Shown in pieces: positions 1 to 14,304 of a DNA stretch of 64,000 bases; position 1 is the stretch's first letter; every line of letters begins with the position of its first letter. This DNA comes from Blastocystis sp. Blastoise. Its lineage: Eukaryota > Sar > Bigyra > Opalinata > Blastocystidae. Under the pieces are notes generated by a model. The model was given only the letters and a program-made list of their open reading frames with translations. It did not search any database and had not been told where the DNA came from. The position numbers and the translations under genes are program-made. The stretch is from contig JBBPEB010000008.1 in NCBI GenBank assembly GCA_039096225.1, forward strand, positions 62,001 to 126,000, given 5' to 3'.

Positions 1-3000
1 TCTCCAATACTTATAGGCCCATTCTAAGACTATATCATTAATTTTTGATATTAAAAAGTATAAGTATCTTCCTTTGAGTTTTGAGACTTGAGATATATTA
101 TGAATAGTAGATTCAGGAATTGTCCCAGAGGCACCAAGTATAACAGTATAGTAGGAGATTTGTTTATTAGGGAAATCATGTTGTAATTTTTGTATAGCTT
201 CATCATATGAATGATCTTTAGTATGTTTCATTTCTAAGATAGTATCACGAGTTCCATCTACTTGTTCATAAGTAACACCAATTTCTACCATTCTTATTTC
301 TTTCTCACTTGTAATTATAATATCTGGACGACGATTAGCCCATTCCTCTTTATTCTTACCATCATATAGAATAGTATTCATTGATTTTTCTTGATTGACT
401 TTATAAATAGTATAAGGAAGAGCTTTTGCCAAAGATCTAGTTAAACATTCTCGTATTTCATTATGTCTTTTGCTAATCAGATCGTGTCCATTTTCATTTC
501 TAGAGATTCTAGCACAAGTAGTCATGATGTGTGTTTGACTATGTATTCTTGATTCATTTTTAGTTTTCAAACAATAAGGACATAAAGCGACAGTATCATG
601 TAGAGTAGGTTTCTTTCCTTTCGGATCTTGTCTTCTATAAGCCATCTCACCAGTATATAGGGTTCTCATTCGAAGATTCAATAAGGCACAGTATTTTGAA
701 GGATTAATATGTTTTGTTTTGTATATCCATTTGTTACACGATATATTATTATTCAAATATTTAGTATATTGCAAATAGGAGTATTCTTTCAGCATAGAAG
801 CATGTCTTATTTTCAAAGATTCATTTAATAATTTACACATCTTACGTTTCACATCTTTCGCTTCTATAAATTTCGATATACTATTATCAGTACTTCTTAT
901 TCTTATTCCAGCTCCATTTTTCGGATTATTTTCATAGTAACATATGTCCATGTTTAAAGCAACTATAGCATCAATTGCTTTTCTTATATAAGGGAAGGGA
1001 TGGTTCAGTGTAGTAAAGTCTATATCTAGAGGAATAATAGTATTATTTTCTTTCTTTGCTTTTAAGGGTTTGTTAATATTGTTGATAGATAGATTAAAGA
1101 ATACCAAATCTTTCTTTCTAGTTTCAGGGATTTCAGTAGGAATATGGCCTCTCATATAGTTTATTGGATCATTAATCACATATAGAGAATTTTGTAGAGT
1201 AGTATATCTAAGAGCATAATATAAAGTATTTCTAATATTTATATCATTTGAATTAGCCATTCTTACCAGTAGAGAAGCTTTACCAATATAGTACCTATCT
1301 AACAACGAAGTAACACCAAGTCCACCATCTCGTATTGAAGTGCTATAAAAGTCTTTAGGCCAGACAGAAGAACATCCATTCCAATTCTTAACATTATTTC
1401 TTATTAGTACATCCAGTTCTTTTATTTTAAGTATATTAGTATCACCATTTCTAGCCAAGAATTCAATACAAGGAATAATATATTGACGAAGAGTTATTAA
1501 TTTTTGATGAGGACTAATAGGAATAGTATTTAAAGAATTTATTTTTTCTTTGATTTCATCTAACGTATTCACCCAGAATTCTCTTCGTTTAGTAATGGAT
1601 TCACCCATAGGACATCCTAAATATCTTTGGATTTCAGTATCTTTAAGTAGAGTAATCACTTCATTATTATAAGTAGGAGGAGGAGGAGTATACGTAAGTT
1701 TTCTATTTCCATCATTGGAATATTTCATCGCTAAACACTTACATTTATTAACCGATAGTTTCATATGATATATATTAAGTATTTCTTTTACCTTTCCTAA
1801 AAGAACTTCCGTATCTTCTTTATTGTTAGCTAGCAGGACGATATCATCTGCATAAGCATAAGCATTACTTTCTGATATAACAATAGGATTATTAGGAGTA
1901 GTGTTATCTTTAATATTCATCATCATGGCTTGATTATTGTTCAGGTAATTCAATAAAGGATTAAGTATAATATTGAATAGAAGAGGAGATAGGGGATCAC
2001 CTTGTCTTATTCCACGCTTTAAGTATATAGGATCTGTATATGAATTTTTGGTTAATCTTATAACAGTATTAGCAGAAGAGTATAAGGATAGAATAATATT
2101 TCTGAAGTCTATAGGGAAGTTCATATATTGAAGAATTTGATGCATTAATCTTTGAGGTACCGTATCATAGGCCTTCTCCAAGTCGAGGAAAGTAAAATAG
2201 GCAGCAGTTTTAGCTCTTCTAGATAGTTTAAAGTTAGCTATGTAGTTTTGTAGTATGAAATTAAGTTCTTCACAACCAGGTATTCCAGATATAAATCCTT
2301 TTTGATATTTTGACATAAAGTTTTGTTTATTGTTTAGTTCATTCATGTAGGTAACCATTATAGAAGAAAGTATTTTTGATTCAGTATTTTGTAAAGCCAA
2401 AGGTCTCCAGTTTCCTAAGCTACTAGGATCCGATTTATTTTTGTCTAGTAGGCAAGTGATAGAGGAACTCCAAGATTTTAGAGTAATACCATTCGAACGA
2501 CATATTTCTAATATATAAGCCAATAGAGAACAAGCAGAAGAGGAGTATTTGTAAACTTCATAAGGGAGACCATTAGGACCAGGAGTACTGTTATTTGGTA
2601 AAAATTTTAATGCATGTCTAATTCTTTCATAGGTTATCTTATTAAGGGCAGGAGGATTTAGTAATTGTTTAGTATTTGATTTTATAATATCTGGAAGTAA
2701 TATATTATCTGAAGTTTCTTGTGAATCATATAGTTTCGTAAATTGTTCTTGTAAATCCTTAGAAGGTATTTCACAATATCTAGGAGTAGTTTTAGAGAAT
2801 ACTTTACTTCTTAAGAAAGCTTTAGTATTCTTATCAAATTCGGATTGTATTTTCTTAGCATCATTAATAGAAGTAATTCTTATTTTAGCTTCTTTAAGTT
2901 GGTTAATATTCCATAAGCATGATTCTATCTCATTCATTATAAGATTTAATATCTCTTTCCATTGTTCTAGAGTAAGTAGAGGAGTATTATTATTTTCATT

Positions 3001-6000
3001 ATCTTTCTGTAAGATATTTAATATATTTATTTTTAATTCTTCATCTTCATCAAAGAGTGTAATAGATTGTAGTTTATTTTTCCAATTAAGGATAGACTCA
3101 GAAAGAGTAGAAGAGATAGTATAGGATTCAGTTTCAGGAATATTAGGTAATATAGTATGATTCAAATCGTATTTTAGAGTATCTAGATTACTTTTTAGAT
3201 TATTATAGTATTTCTTTAAAGCTTCAATTTCATTATCCGTAGATTTTCTGAAAGGATTATTATCAAAGAAATCATCATTCGTTTGTTTGAAATTATTATT
3301 CATATGTATAGTGTTAGTATTATTAGTAGGAGTAGTAGTAGTAGGAGGAGGGGAAGTAGTAGGAGGAGAAGCAGTAGAAGGAGAAGTAGTATCAGTAGAG
3401 GGAGTAGTACCATTTATAGTAGTAGATCGATTAGTAGTAGTAGTAGTAGAAGGACTTAAATCCATATAGTTCTTATATTTTTTATTCTTTTTATATTTGT
3501 TTTTATTACTATAATTGTTTATAGGATGATTATAATTATTCTTTCTTCTATTATATCTATGTTGATTATAATCATGATTATTTCCAGGAATATTTTGAGT
3601 ATCATATCGATTTTGAGTATTCCCATGATTATTCTGAGAAATATCATGAGTATTCATAGCATCCGTATTATTAGTAGTATTCTGAAGATTATTAGGAGAA
3701 GAACCAGTATAGTTTTGATTTTGACCATAACCGCGATTATTTTGAGAAATATCATGCATATCCATATACTTCTTTCTATATTGATTATTCTTTCTAGTAT
3801 ATGTTTTCTTTAAGTTTCTATATTGGTTATTTGATCTATATGAATTGCTATTTCTATTTTTTCCAGCATAAGAATATTTATTTGAAGAATTCTTATCATT
3901 ATAGTTATTCCTTTGAGAAGGAGAATAACTATTATTCTTTCTGTATATAGTATTATATTTCTTAATAGAACTGTTGTTATTGAGATTATTATTACGCCAA
4001 GATCTATAAGTAGGAGTAGAATTATTATATATCCAATTATAGAGTTCATTTTGAATATAATCACATATATTATTGAAGGAATTAATCATTTCGTTATTCA
4101 TCTGTATAGTATTCGATTCATCAGAGGAGTTAGGGAAAGGAGTAACAAGAGGTATGAGTTTATCTTCTATAAATTTGTTAAATCTAATGAAACTTTTCCA
4201 ATTTCCTAATTTATGTATAGCCATGGAAGAAAGTCGTCTTTTAGGAGTATTATCTACTTTGATAGTTTTTGAGAATTGTATAGTTTTCTGAATATTAATA
4301 GGAGAGTAAGTAGAAAGGAGATCTTCAGTATTAGGAATTCGAGGAGCCTTTATATAATCATCATATTTTGATTTATTCTTAGTATTCTTATTTCTATTTC
4401 CTTTTTGTGTAGAATTCTTTTTATTCTTTTGAGTTGAATTATTTGTAGAAGTATTTTCTTGAGTATTAGAAGATTCAATATCCATCATAGTATCATTATT
4501 AGTATTCATAGTAGTAGAAGCTATTTCTTCTTGTATTTCCATAGTATTCATAGGAGTATTTGTTTCAGAATTACTCATGTTTTGATCTATATCTATATCA
4601 ATATCTATAGTATTATTATTGTTTAAAATTTCATTCGTATTGATAGGAAGAGGAGTAGTAGTAGTTTCTATAGTAGTAGTAGTTTCTGTAGTAGTCTTCT
4701 TAGATCCATTTATGTCTTTTTGAGTAGAATTAAGTGGAGTAAAATTAAAATCTATATTCGAGAGACTTATATGATTTTCAAGAGGAATAGGAGAATTCAT
4801 AGGAGAGGTAGTAGTTGAAGTGGATGTAGAAGAAATATTAATTATCGATTCATCAGAAGATACATCATAGTATTCATTTCGATTCTGTATTGTAGTTGTA
4901 TTATTCATTTGAGTATTAGTTTCATCAAGATTAATAGTATTTCTCTTATTTTGTGTATTTTCTTCTTCATTAGTTATAGATGTAGTAATCTCCTTGTTTG
5001 TAGTAATATTCATAGTATTATTTACTAAATCCTTATGGATAGATTCCTTTTGCTGATTAATATTATTTGTATTAGAATCGATAGTATTCAAAGTAGAAGG
5101 AATACTATTAATATCTATATCTAATTCCATATCTATATTTTCTATAGAACTATTAGGAGACAATTGAGTATTATTTATAGAAGGAGAAGATATAATAGTA
5201 TTGTTTATTATATTGGTATTTATTTGATCTATATTCATAGAAGAAGATAAGTTTGTTGAATCTATATTAGAAGGAGATTCTATAGATATAGGAGATTCTA
5301 TAGTAGAAGAAATATTGACTGTAATAGGAGATTCTATAGATATAGAAGATTCTATTATAGTATGATCATCTGGATTTATAGTAGTATTCATGATAATAGG
5401 AGTATCAATATTATTTGTAGTATTTGTAGAAGAAGAAGAAATATGTATAGGAATAGAATTAGAATTAATTATAGAATTTGAGATAGAAGGAATAGTAGGT
5501 TCAATAGTAGTTATAGAATCAGAAGGAACAGGAGATAAAAAGGTACCCATATTAGTATGTGTATTATCCTCAATTTCATTTTGTATATAGTTATTTGTTG
5601 TATCACTTGGAGTTATTCTTTCTTGTATAGGGATTTCATTTTGTTTCGCTACTTCATTTATTGGAGCACTAGAATTTCTATGTTTATTTGAATAAATATT
5701 TCTGAGAGTTCGTAGTAAGTAGAACAGTGTATTCACACTTGACTGAGGGAATAACATGGAGAATGCTTTTTGGCGGGTAATTCTTTTTTGAATTCTAGGC
5801 CTATTTTTTCTTTTCTCGTAGATAAACATTAAAGTGAAGTGATTTATAAATTCCTTTAAGGATTCTATATTATTCCATTTCTTTCCATTTTTATGTTTTT
5901 TTATTGTGTTATAACCAATTAGAAATTCAGGTTTTGCCGGGAAAAGCCAATTAAATTTAGTAGGAAAATCTTTAGGAGGAGAAGTAATAGTATATATATT

Positions 6001-7611
6001 AGTAGGAAAAGAAAGAATAAATTCATTATTTTCAATAGTATTTAGTATAGTTTCATTTGTAGGAATCTCATTTTCATCTATTATATCATTAGGAGTAAGT
6101 ATAGGTATTTCTATATTAGAATCAGAATTCGTATATATATCTTGATCCTCTTGTTCGGTATTATTTAAATTGATAGAAATAGGTTCATCTTCAGAGGATA
6201 AAAGGGAGGTAGTTTGTATAGAAGGATGAATAATTTCATTTCCAATAGGAGTATTATTTGTAATTGTAGCAGTATCTATTATAGTAGTATTTGAAGATGT
6301 AGATAAAGAAGGAGATAGTTCTAGTGTAGGATTTCTTGCCCAAGAAGGAGGATTCGTATCATTTGGGAATATTCTATTGTGTAGTAATTGACTAAGTGTA
6401 GGAGTAGGAGGAGAATCAGAAGATTCAGGAGAATTTATAGCATCAGGAGAGTTTATAGAATCAGAAGAATCCATAGAAAAAGAAGAATCCATAGGAGCAG
6501 AAGAATCAAGAGCATTAGAAGAAACCATAGAAGCAGAAGAATAAATAGAATTAGTAGAATCAACAAAAGCAGAAGAATCAATAGCATTAGAAGAATTCAT
6601 TAAATTAGTAGATTCAGAAGTATTTAAAACAGTAGAATTAGATTGTGTAATGTTAACAGTAGGAATATTTTCATGAGTAGAAATAATAGATAAATTAGTA
6701 GATTCGTTAGTAGAATTGTTCAACAGGGATTCTTTTGTAGAGGACACATTTTCAGGAGTAGATAACGCATTAGAAGAAATAATAGTAGTAGAATTTTCAT
6801 TAAGAGTGTTTGTAGCCACCGAAATAACCATAGGTACATCATTTTGTTGATTTAGAGTCGTATTTTGTGTAGGAAGTCCAAGATTGGTAGTAGATTTTTG
6901 AGTAGATTTCACGTTTTGTTTAGGATCATCATAATCAATCCAAATGTTTACATTAGTAGACCAAGACTTAGCAAAGGCATCAGAAGACCAACCAGTAGAA
7001 GACCAAGATTCATCTTTCTTTTCAGAAGTATTTTCAGTAGAAGGTTTCAAAGGTTCAGAATTCACTTGTAGAGAAGAGTCAAGAGGAGGGTTCAAAGGAG
7101 TATCCACTCTTTTTCGAATAGACTTGTATTGTGTAGATATCGGAGACATAATTCGTTTCTTAGCCGAGGAAGTAGTATCTACGTAGAGGGTATCACTTTC
7201 AGAAAGTACCCAGTTAGAAGAATTGTTTGTAGTTGTAGTAGTTGAACCAGTAAGAGATAAGTCTATTAATTCTTTAGTATTTAAAGAATAATCTTGTTTA
7301 TTTTGAGGATCTATTTTAGTAGTAGTAGAATCACGGGAGAACTCGGAGTTTTGTGGGATTTCAAATCCGGAAAAAACCAATTTTGATCTTGGATCACCAT
7401 TTTCATCATAATTTTTTTGTTTTTCGTTTTTCTCATCTTCCACAGATTTAATTCGTTTCTCGTTTATCTGTAAACTGTTCTCATCGCTAGGGCTAGGAGC
7501 AGAAGAAGACGCCAGGTTCGTAGACCCAGATTTATCTCTGATCTTCAGATCAACTTGGAGTTTTGACTCCGGAACTTCACCGTTGTTACTAAAATGGATT
7601 GCTGATTGCAT
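1..7611 (-). CDS. Non-LTR retrotransposon polyprotein (RT plus restriction-like endonuclease), partial at left edge
   Basis: A single minus-strand frame stays open for 2537 codons from the ATG at 7611 to base 1, so the C-terminus lies outside the window. By my hand translation, residues 1-1100 are Ser/Thr/Asn-rich with a short basic stretch near 551-625. Residues 1091-1200 look globular and are followed by an Asn/Arg/Tyr-rich, probably RNA-binding segment. The reverse transcriptase spans about 1650-2060: a TPGPNGLPYE motif, motif A FLDLEKAYD (Asp1810), RQGDPLSPLLFN, and catalytic YADD (Asp1922/1923). Next comes a Cys/His motif (CPYC at 2344-2347, then HSQTH and a final Cys2366), then KRHNE and RRPDIII (Asp2430) followed by EIGVTYE. 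That CCHC plus RHN plus RPD arrangement is the signature of restriction-like endonuclease (R2/R4/NeSL/CRE-type) elements. The protein copies its RNA onto a nicked target. R2 proteins are roughly 1100 aa, so the N-terminal extension is exceptional. I found no C2H2 finger before the RT. The clade is unassigned. Confidence 0.93.
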   Translation of the reverse strand, partial: MQSAIHFSNNGEVPESKLQVDLKIRDKSGSTNLASSSAPSPSDENSLQINEKRIKSVEDEKNEKQKNYDENGDPRSKLVFSGFEIPQNSEFSRDSTTTKIDPQNKQDYSLNTKELIDLSLTGSTTTTTNNSSNWVLSESDTLYVDTTSSAKKRIMSPISTQYKSIRKRVDTPLNPPLDSSLQVNSEPLKPSTENTSEKKDESWSSTGWSSDAFAKSWSTNVNIWIDYDDPKQNVKSTQKSTTNLGLPTQNTTLNQQNDVPMVISVATNTLNENSTTIISSNALSTPENVSSTKESLLNNSTNESTNLSIISTHENIPTVNITQSNSTVLNTSESTNLMNSSNAIDSSAFVDSTNSIYSSASMVSSNALDSSAPMDSSFSMDSSDSINSPDAINSPESSDSPPTPTLSQLLHNRIFPNDTNPPSWARNPTLELSPSLSTSSNTTIIDTATITNNTPIGNEIIHPSIQTTSLLSSEDEPISINLNNTEQEDQDIYTNSDSNIEIPILTPNDIIDENEIPTNETILNTIENNEFILSFPTNIYTITSPPKDFPTKFNWLFPAKPEFLIGYNTIKKHKNGKKWNNIESLKEFINHFTLMFIYEKRKNRPRIQKRITRQKAFSMLFPQSSVNTLFYLLRTLRNIYSNKHRNSSAPINEVAKQNEIPIQERITPSDTTNNYIQNEIEDNTHTNMGTFLSPVPSDSITTIEPTIPSISNSIINSNSIPIHISSSSTNTTNNIDTPIIMNTTINPDDHTIIESSISIESPITVNISSTIESPISIESPSNIDSTNLSSSMNIDQINTNIINNTIISSPSINNTQLSPNSSIENIDMELDIDINSIPSTLNTIDSNTNNINQQKESIHKDLVNNTMNITTNKEITTSITNEEENTQNKRNTINLDETNTQMNNTTTIQNRNEYYDVSSDESIINISSTSTSTTTSPMNSPIPLENHISLSNIDFNFTPLNSTQKDINGSKKTTTETTTTIETTTTPLPINTNEILNNNNTIDIDIDIDQNMSNSETNTPMNTMEIQEEIASTTMNTNNDTMMDIESSNTQENTSTNNSTQKNKKNSTQKGNRNKNTKNKSKYDDYIKAPRIPNTEDLLSTYSPINIQKTIQFSKTIKVDNTPKRRLSSMAIHKLGNWKSFIRFNKFIEDKLIPLVTPFPNSSDESNTIQMNNEMINSFNNICDYIQNELYNWIYNNSTPTYRSWRNNNLNNNSSIKKYNTIYRKNNSYSPSQRNNYNDKNSSNKYSYAGKNRNSNSYRSNNQYRNLKKTYTRKNNQYRKKYMDMHDISQNNRGYGQNQNYTGSSPNNLQNTTNNTDAMNTHDISQNNHGNTQNRYDTQNIPGNNHDYNQHRYNRRKNNYNHPINNYSNKNKYKKNKKYKNYMDLSPSTTTTTNRSTTINGTTPSTDTTSPSTASPPTTSPPPTTTTPTNNTNTIHMNNNFKQTNDDFFDNNPFRKSTDNEIEALKKYYNNLKSNLDTLKYDLNHTILPNIPETESYTISSTLSESILNWKNKLQSITLFDEDEELKINILNILQKDNENNNTPLLTLEQWKEILNLIMNEIESCLWNINQLKEAKIRITSINDAKKIQSEFDKNTKAFLRSKVFSKTTPRYCEIPSKDLQEQFTKLYDSQETSDNILLPDIIKSNTKQLLNPPALNKITYERIRHALKFLPNNSTPGPNGLPYEVYKYSSSACSLLAYILEICRSNGITLKSWSSSITCLLDKNKSDPSSLGNWRPLALQNTESKILSSIMVTYMNELNNKQNFMSKYQKGFISGIPGCEELNFILQNYIANFKLSRRAKTAAYFTFLDLEKAYDTVPQRLMHQILQYMNFPIDFRNIILSLYSSANTVIRLTKNSYTDPIYLKRGIRQGDPLSPLLFNIILNPLLNYLNNNQAMMMNIKDNTTPNNPIVISESNAYAYADDIVLLANNKEDTEVLLGKVKEILNIYHMKLSVNKCKCLAMKYSNDGNRKLTYTPPPPTYNNEVITLLKDTEIQRYLGCPMGESITKRREFWVNTLDEIKEKINSLNTIPISPHQKLITLRQYIIPCIEFLARNGDTNILKIKELDVLIRNNVKNWNGCSSVWPKDFYSTSIRDGGLGVTSLLDRYYIGKASLLVRMANSNDINIRNTLYYALRYTTLQNSLYVINDPINYMRGHIPTEIPETRKKDLVFFNLSINNINKPLKAKKENNTIIPLDIDFTTLNHPFPYIRKAIDAIVALNMDICYYENNPKNGAGIRIRSTDNSISKFIEAKDVKRKMCKLLNESLKIRHASMLKEYSYLQYTKYLNNNISCNKWIYKTKHINPSKYCALLNLRMRTLYTGEMAYRRQDPKGKKPTLHDTVALCPYCLKTKNESRIHSQTHIMTTCARISRNENGHDLISKRHNEIRECLTRSLAKALPYTIYKVNQEKSMNTILYDGKNKEEWANRRPDIIITSEKEIRMVEIGVTYEQVDGTRDTILEMKHTKDHSYDEAIQKLQHDFPNKQISYYTVILGASGTIPESTIHNISQVSKLKGRYLYFLISKINDIVLEWAYKYWR

Positions 7612-7620
7612 GAGGATATA

Positions 7621-7640
7621 AAAAAAATGTAAAAAAGAAA
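7621..7640 (-). terminator. T-rich Pol III terminator after tRNA-Lys
   Basis: Immediately 3' of the tRNA, the minus strand reads TTTCTTTTTT and soon after a second run of T. Runs of four or more T end RNA polymerase III transcription. The run sits between the tRNA and the retrotransposon ATG, so it is either host sequence or the extreme 5' end of the element. Confidence 0.65.
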
Positions 7641-7712
7641 CGCCTGATAGGGGGATCGAACCCCTGACCACTGGATTAAAAGTCAAGCGCTCTACCGCTG
7701 AGCTAACCAGGC
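7641..7712 (-). tRNA. tRNA-Lys (anticodon UUU), no intron
   Basis: 72 nt that fold as a standard cloverleaf. Acceptor GCCTGGT pairs with ATCAGGC and is followed by discriminator G. The D-arm is GCTC/GAGC with loop AGCGGTA. The anticodon loop CTTTTAA gives anticodon UUU. The T-arm is AGGGG/CCCCT with loop TTCGATC. The A-box (TAGCTCAGCGG) and B-box (GGTTCGATCCC) are intact. The anticodon stem CTTGA/TCCAG has one T-C mismatch, which is tolerable but unusual. CCA is not encoded, as expected for a eukaryotic nuclear gene. The retrotransposon follows 30 bp downstream in the same orientation. Confidence 0.95.
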
Positions 7713-8070
7713 TCCATGTTTAAGTTAGTTTTAGTGTCATAGACGTGACTAGTGGAAAAAGATGTTATAAAGAAAGCGTGTTATTATGGCAATGTTTTAT
7801 TTATGATTTTTAGTGTTTGTTGAGTTGTGAAACTAGGTTTATTTGTGATTATGGAAATTTTATGATGTTTTGGAGATATTCTTACACAACCGCGGATAAA
7901 ATATTTTTGACAAGGATATTTTTGAATTCGTCATGAAACTATCTTTTTGATAAAATTATTGAAATAGTGTTGTTTATTCGTTGTAGAGTATATAATAATC
8001 TATATTCTTCTTGCTACAGGAATTCTGTGAATATACAGTATCGTTTAGTTGATACAATTGCTTTTTATTT
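7713..8070. other. Intergenic spacer between tRNA-Lys and RhoGAP gene
   Basis: 358 bp separate the 5' end of the minus-strand tRNA from the plus-strand RhoGAP ATG. I see no open frame, repeat or recognisable motif. It must hold the RhoGAP promoter. Confidence 0.5.
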
Positions 8071-11015
<2,945 letters not shown>

Positions 11016-11609
11016 TTATATATATATAAATGTATATAAATAGAATATTATTTGATTTTTCTCTTATTAATTTATTATTTATGAATTATATATTTCTTTT
11101 TATTCATCTTTCTTTTTTTTTAAATATATGTTAATACTATTCATAATATTTATATATGATTATTTTATATATTATTTCAACTTCTTCTTCATAGTTGTTT
11201 TTATTTAATTATCATTTATTTAATAAAATAATAAAAAAATATTTAAATATAATCTATGAAACCATTTTCGTAAATTTTATTGTATATATAAATATTTTAT
11301 TCATTTATATCATTTTATTTTCTGTTAATTGTTGTTTTGTTAAATTGTATGTATATACAAATAGTTTATTTAATTTATATTCTATATTATATAAAAATTA
11401 ATGGTATATTAAATCTATATAGTATTTAGATATTATAAACAAATTAAAAGCAACTCTATTTTATATATAATAATAGTAAAGTGTATTAGCTATTGCCTTT
11501 TATAGAATTTTTAATGAAAAATGAGAAAAAAAAGTATACCTTTAAAAAGTGAAAAAAAAAATAGAAAATAGATTTGAGAATAAAAATGAAATTAAAATAT
11601 AAAAAAGAA

Positions 11610-11643
<34 letters not shown>

Positions 11644-11650
11644 GATACTA
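11016..11650. other. Convergent intergenic region
   Basis: 635 bp between the 3' ends of the RhoGAP gene and the Ser/Asn-rich gene. It is T-rich and then A-rich, with a short (TA)n at about 11612-11640. The open frame at 11195-11401 is Phe/Ile/Tyr-rich without splice or domain support, so I read it as noncoding. Confidence 0.6.
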
Positions 11651-12655
11651 TTATTTCTTTGTTGAATGACTTAATTTAAATGGTTTAATGACAGTTGAAG
11701 GACGTTTAAATCGTTTCATTCGAGGAATAGTTGACGAAACGGTTTTTGGTGCTTTTTTATTATGATTTGAAGACTCAATTGTATTTTTTGATTGAATAGC
11801 TAATGATTATAATAGTAAGCATAATATATATAATAAATTTAAATAATATATTAGTGATAATATTATATATATATATTAAATTTATAAAATAATAAGAATA
11901 AATATAAAGTAGATTATATATACCTTTTTGTTTGTCTATTACTTTAATTGGTATTTCACTCTTTGTTTGCTTTTTAATAGTAGATAATTTTCTTGAAGAG
12001 GATGATGAAGAAGATGAAGAAATTGAAGATTTATGATTTGATTGACGTATAGATTTCTTTGAAGATTCTAATTTATTCTGTGTGGAATTTATATTTTGAA
12101 CCTTTTTATTAATACTTTTATTTTGCTGTTTATTGATTTTATTTCCTATTTTATGTACAGAAGAAGAAGAAGATGATGTTGATGTTCTTGTAGAAATAGA
12201 CTGTTTCTTTTGAAGTAACGAAAGTTGACGTTTAGTATAGCTATGACTTGCTTCAAATATATTATTATGATTATTAACCAAATTATTATTATTATTATTA
12301 TTAACCAAATTAGTATTACTATTATTATTAACCAAATTATTATTATGATTCATAGAGTAAGATAAAATAGAATCACTTGAGAATGATAATGATGATGATA
12401 AACTAACTTCAGGAACACAATTAGTTTCTCCATTATCAGGCAATCCTGTAAAATAAGAAGGAGAGTCAGTAAGTGACGCATGATGCATCATAGAAGATGA
12501 AATTGTGCTTTCCTGAGGAGACACAATTTTATCATTGGATAGAGAATTATTCATTTCAACGAAAGGTATAATATTATTATTCTTTGAATTACTATTATCA
12601 TCATTAATATATGTATTAATAGGAGCAACAGCACTAGTTACAGAATTATTATTAA

Positions 12656-12721
<66 letters not shown>

Positions 12722-13688
12722 GAATCAATTTAGATTGTATTTTACGTTTAAATACATCTTTTAAAGAAGAAGAAGGTGTATTATTCTCGCGGTTATTTTC
12801 TTCAGGAGAAATAGTAGAAGAAATAGGTAATATATCTAAAGCAGGAAGAGAAGGAGATTGAATAGTAATATCCTTTTGTATATTCTTATTTATTTTAGAT
12901 TTTTTTGTATTATTTTTTGTTGTTGCTATTGGTCGTTTCACATTATGTACATTCTTAGATTCTAATTGGACAGATTTTGAGTTTATTTTGGAATTAATTT
13001 TCTTCTGAACTTTCTTTTCTTTAGTATTTATTCTTGTTTTATTTTCAGATGATTTCAGTTTTCCTGGATTCAATTTTGTTTTAGATATATTATTTTTGTT
13101 TTGATTTATATTATTCTCTTGATTATATAAAAGATTCCTTTGAATTGTTTCTTTAGAAGGTATAGTAGTTCTATTATTTGATATACTCTCTTCAGAAGAA
13201 GAAGAAGATATCTATATATATATACATAGAATATAATAATATAAAAAAAAGGAAAAAAAAAATATTTATTGGATTGAAAAAAAAATGTAATTTATATATA
13301 TATATATACATTTAATTCTGAGTCTGAAGATAATTCATGATTATGTTTATATACTAAATTTGCTGATGATTTTGTTCCAATATGACGATTTTGAGAGGGA
13401 AGTGTACTTCTTCTTTCTTCTTTTTCTTGTTTTTTCTTTTTTTCCAAATATTCCAGTTTCTCTTCTATGAATTATATATAATAATAATAATAATAATATA
13501 TATATATATACTTTCTAGATCTTTGTTTAATAAATATTTACCTATATATAACATAAGTATAACAAATAATAATATAAATATACGTTTCTTTTCATCGGTC
13601 ATTAGTGTTCCTCTACGACCCCCTTGAGGTATAACATCTGAAACAGAAAGTAACGAATCACATGATAAATCCTATATAATTTATTCAT

Positions 13689-13719
<31 letters not shown>

Positions 13720-14268
13720 AAACTATTTGAAAGTCTTTTCGCAATTTCCGAAAACCGTTTTTCTGGTTCATCAACTATATAATAATAATAATAATAATAA
13801 ATATAATACCATATACTACATTAAATAAAATAAAATAAAATAAAATAAAATAAAATAAAATAAAATAAAATAAAATAAAATAAAAATAAATATAAATAAA
13901 ATAAAATAAAATAAAATAAAATAAAATAAAATAAAATAAAATAAAATAAAATAAAATAAAATAAAATAAAATAAAATAAAATAAAATAAAAAATAAAATA
14001 AAATAAAATAAAATAAAATAAAATAAAATAAAATCAATACGAATATGGTTGTCTGTAATATAATTTGTTTTATCATGATTTTGTTTAATAGTTTCTAATC
14101 GTTGTAAGTAATCTTCTATATCTCTGTTAATATAAGTACCAAGGCTTTCTTTAGACTCTAAAGATATACTGGAATCACTTTCTATGTAGGGAACATTTGA
14201 AGGGGATATATTATTATTATTATTATCAGCATTATCTGAGATATTATTATTATGAGCATTATCTGAGA

Positions 14269-14304
<36 letters not shown>

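Larger units (their letters stand above)
1..7640 (-). mobile_element. RLE-type non-LTR retrotransposon inserted just downstream of tRNA-Lys
   Basis: The element contains the RT/endonuclease frame and continues past the left edge. Its 5' boundary must fall within the 29 bp between the tRNA 3' end (7641) and the ATG (7611), or the tRNA itself belongs to the element. No long terminal repeat is seen. Element and tRNA run in the same direction, so the insertion lies on the 3' side of the tRNA gene. Known families of endonuclease-bearing LINEs target multicopy RNA genes, and Dictyostelium TRE elements target tRNA flanks. Target choice here is inferred from a single copy. Confidence 0.8.

Noticed and set aside
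3287-7186. Several short plus-strand frames opposite the retrotransposon
   Set aside because: They are antisense shadows of Ser/Thr/Asn codon repeats in the long minus-strand frame.
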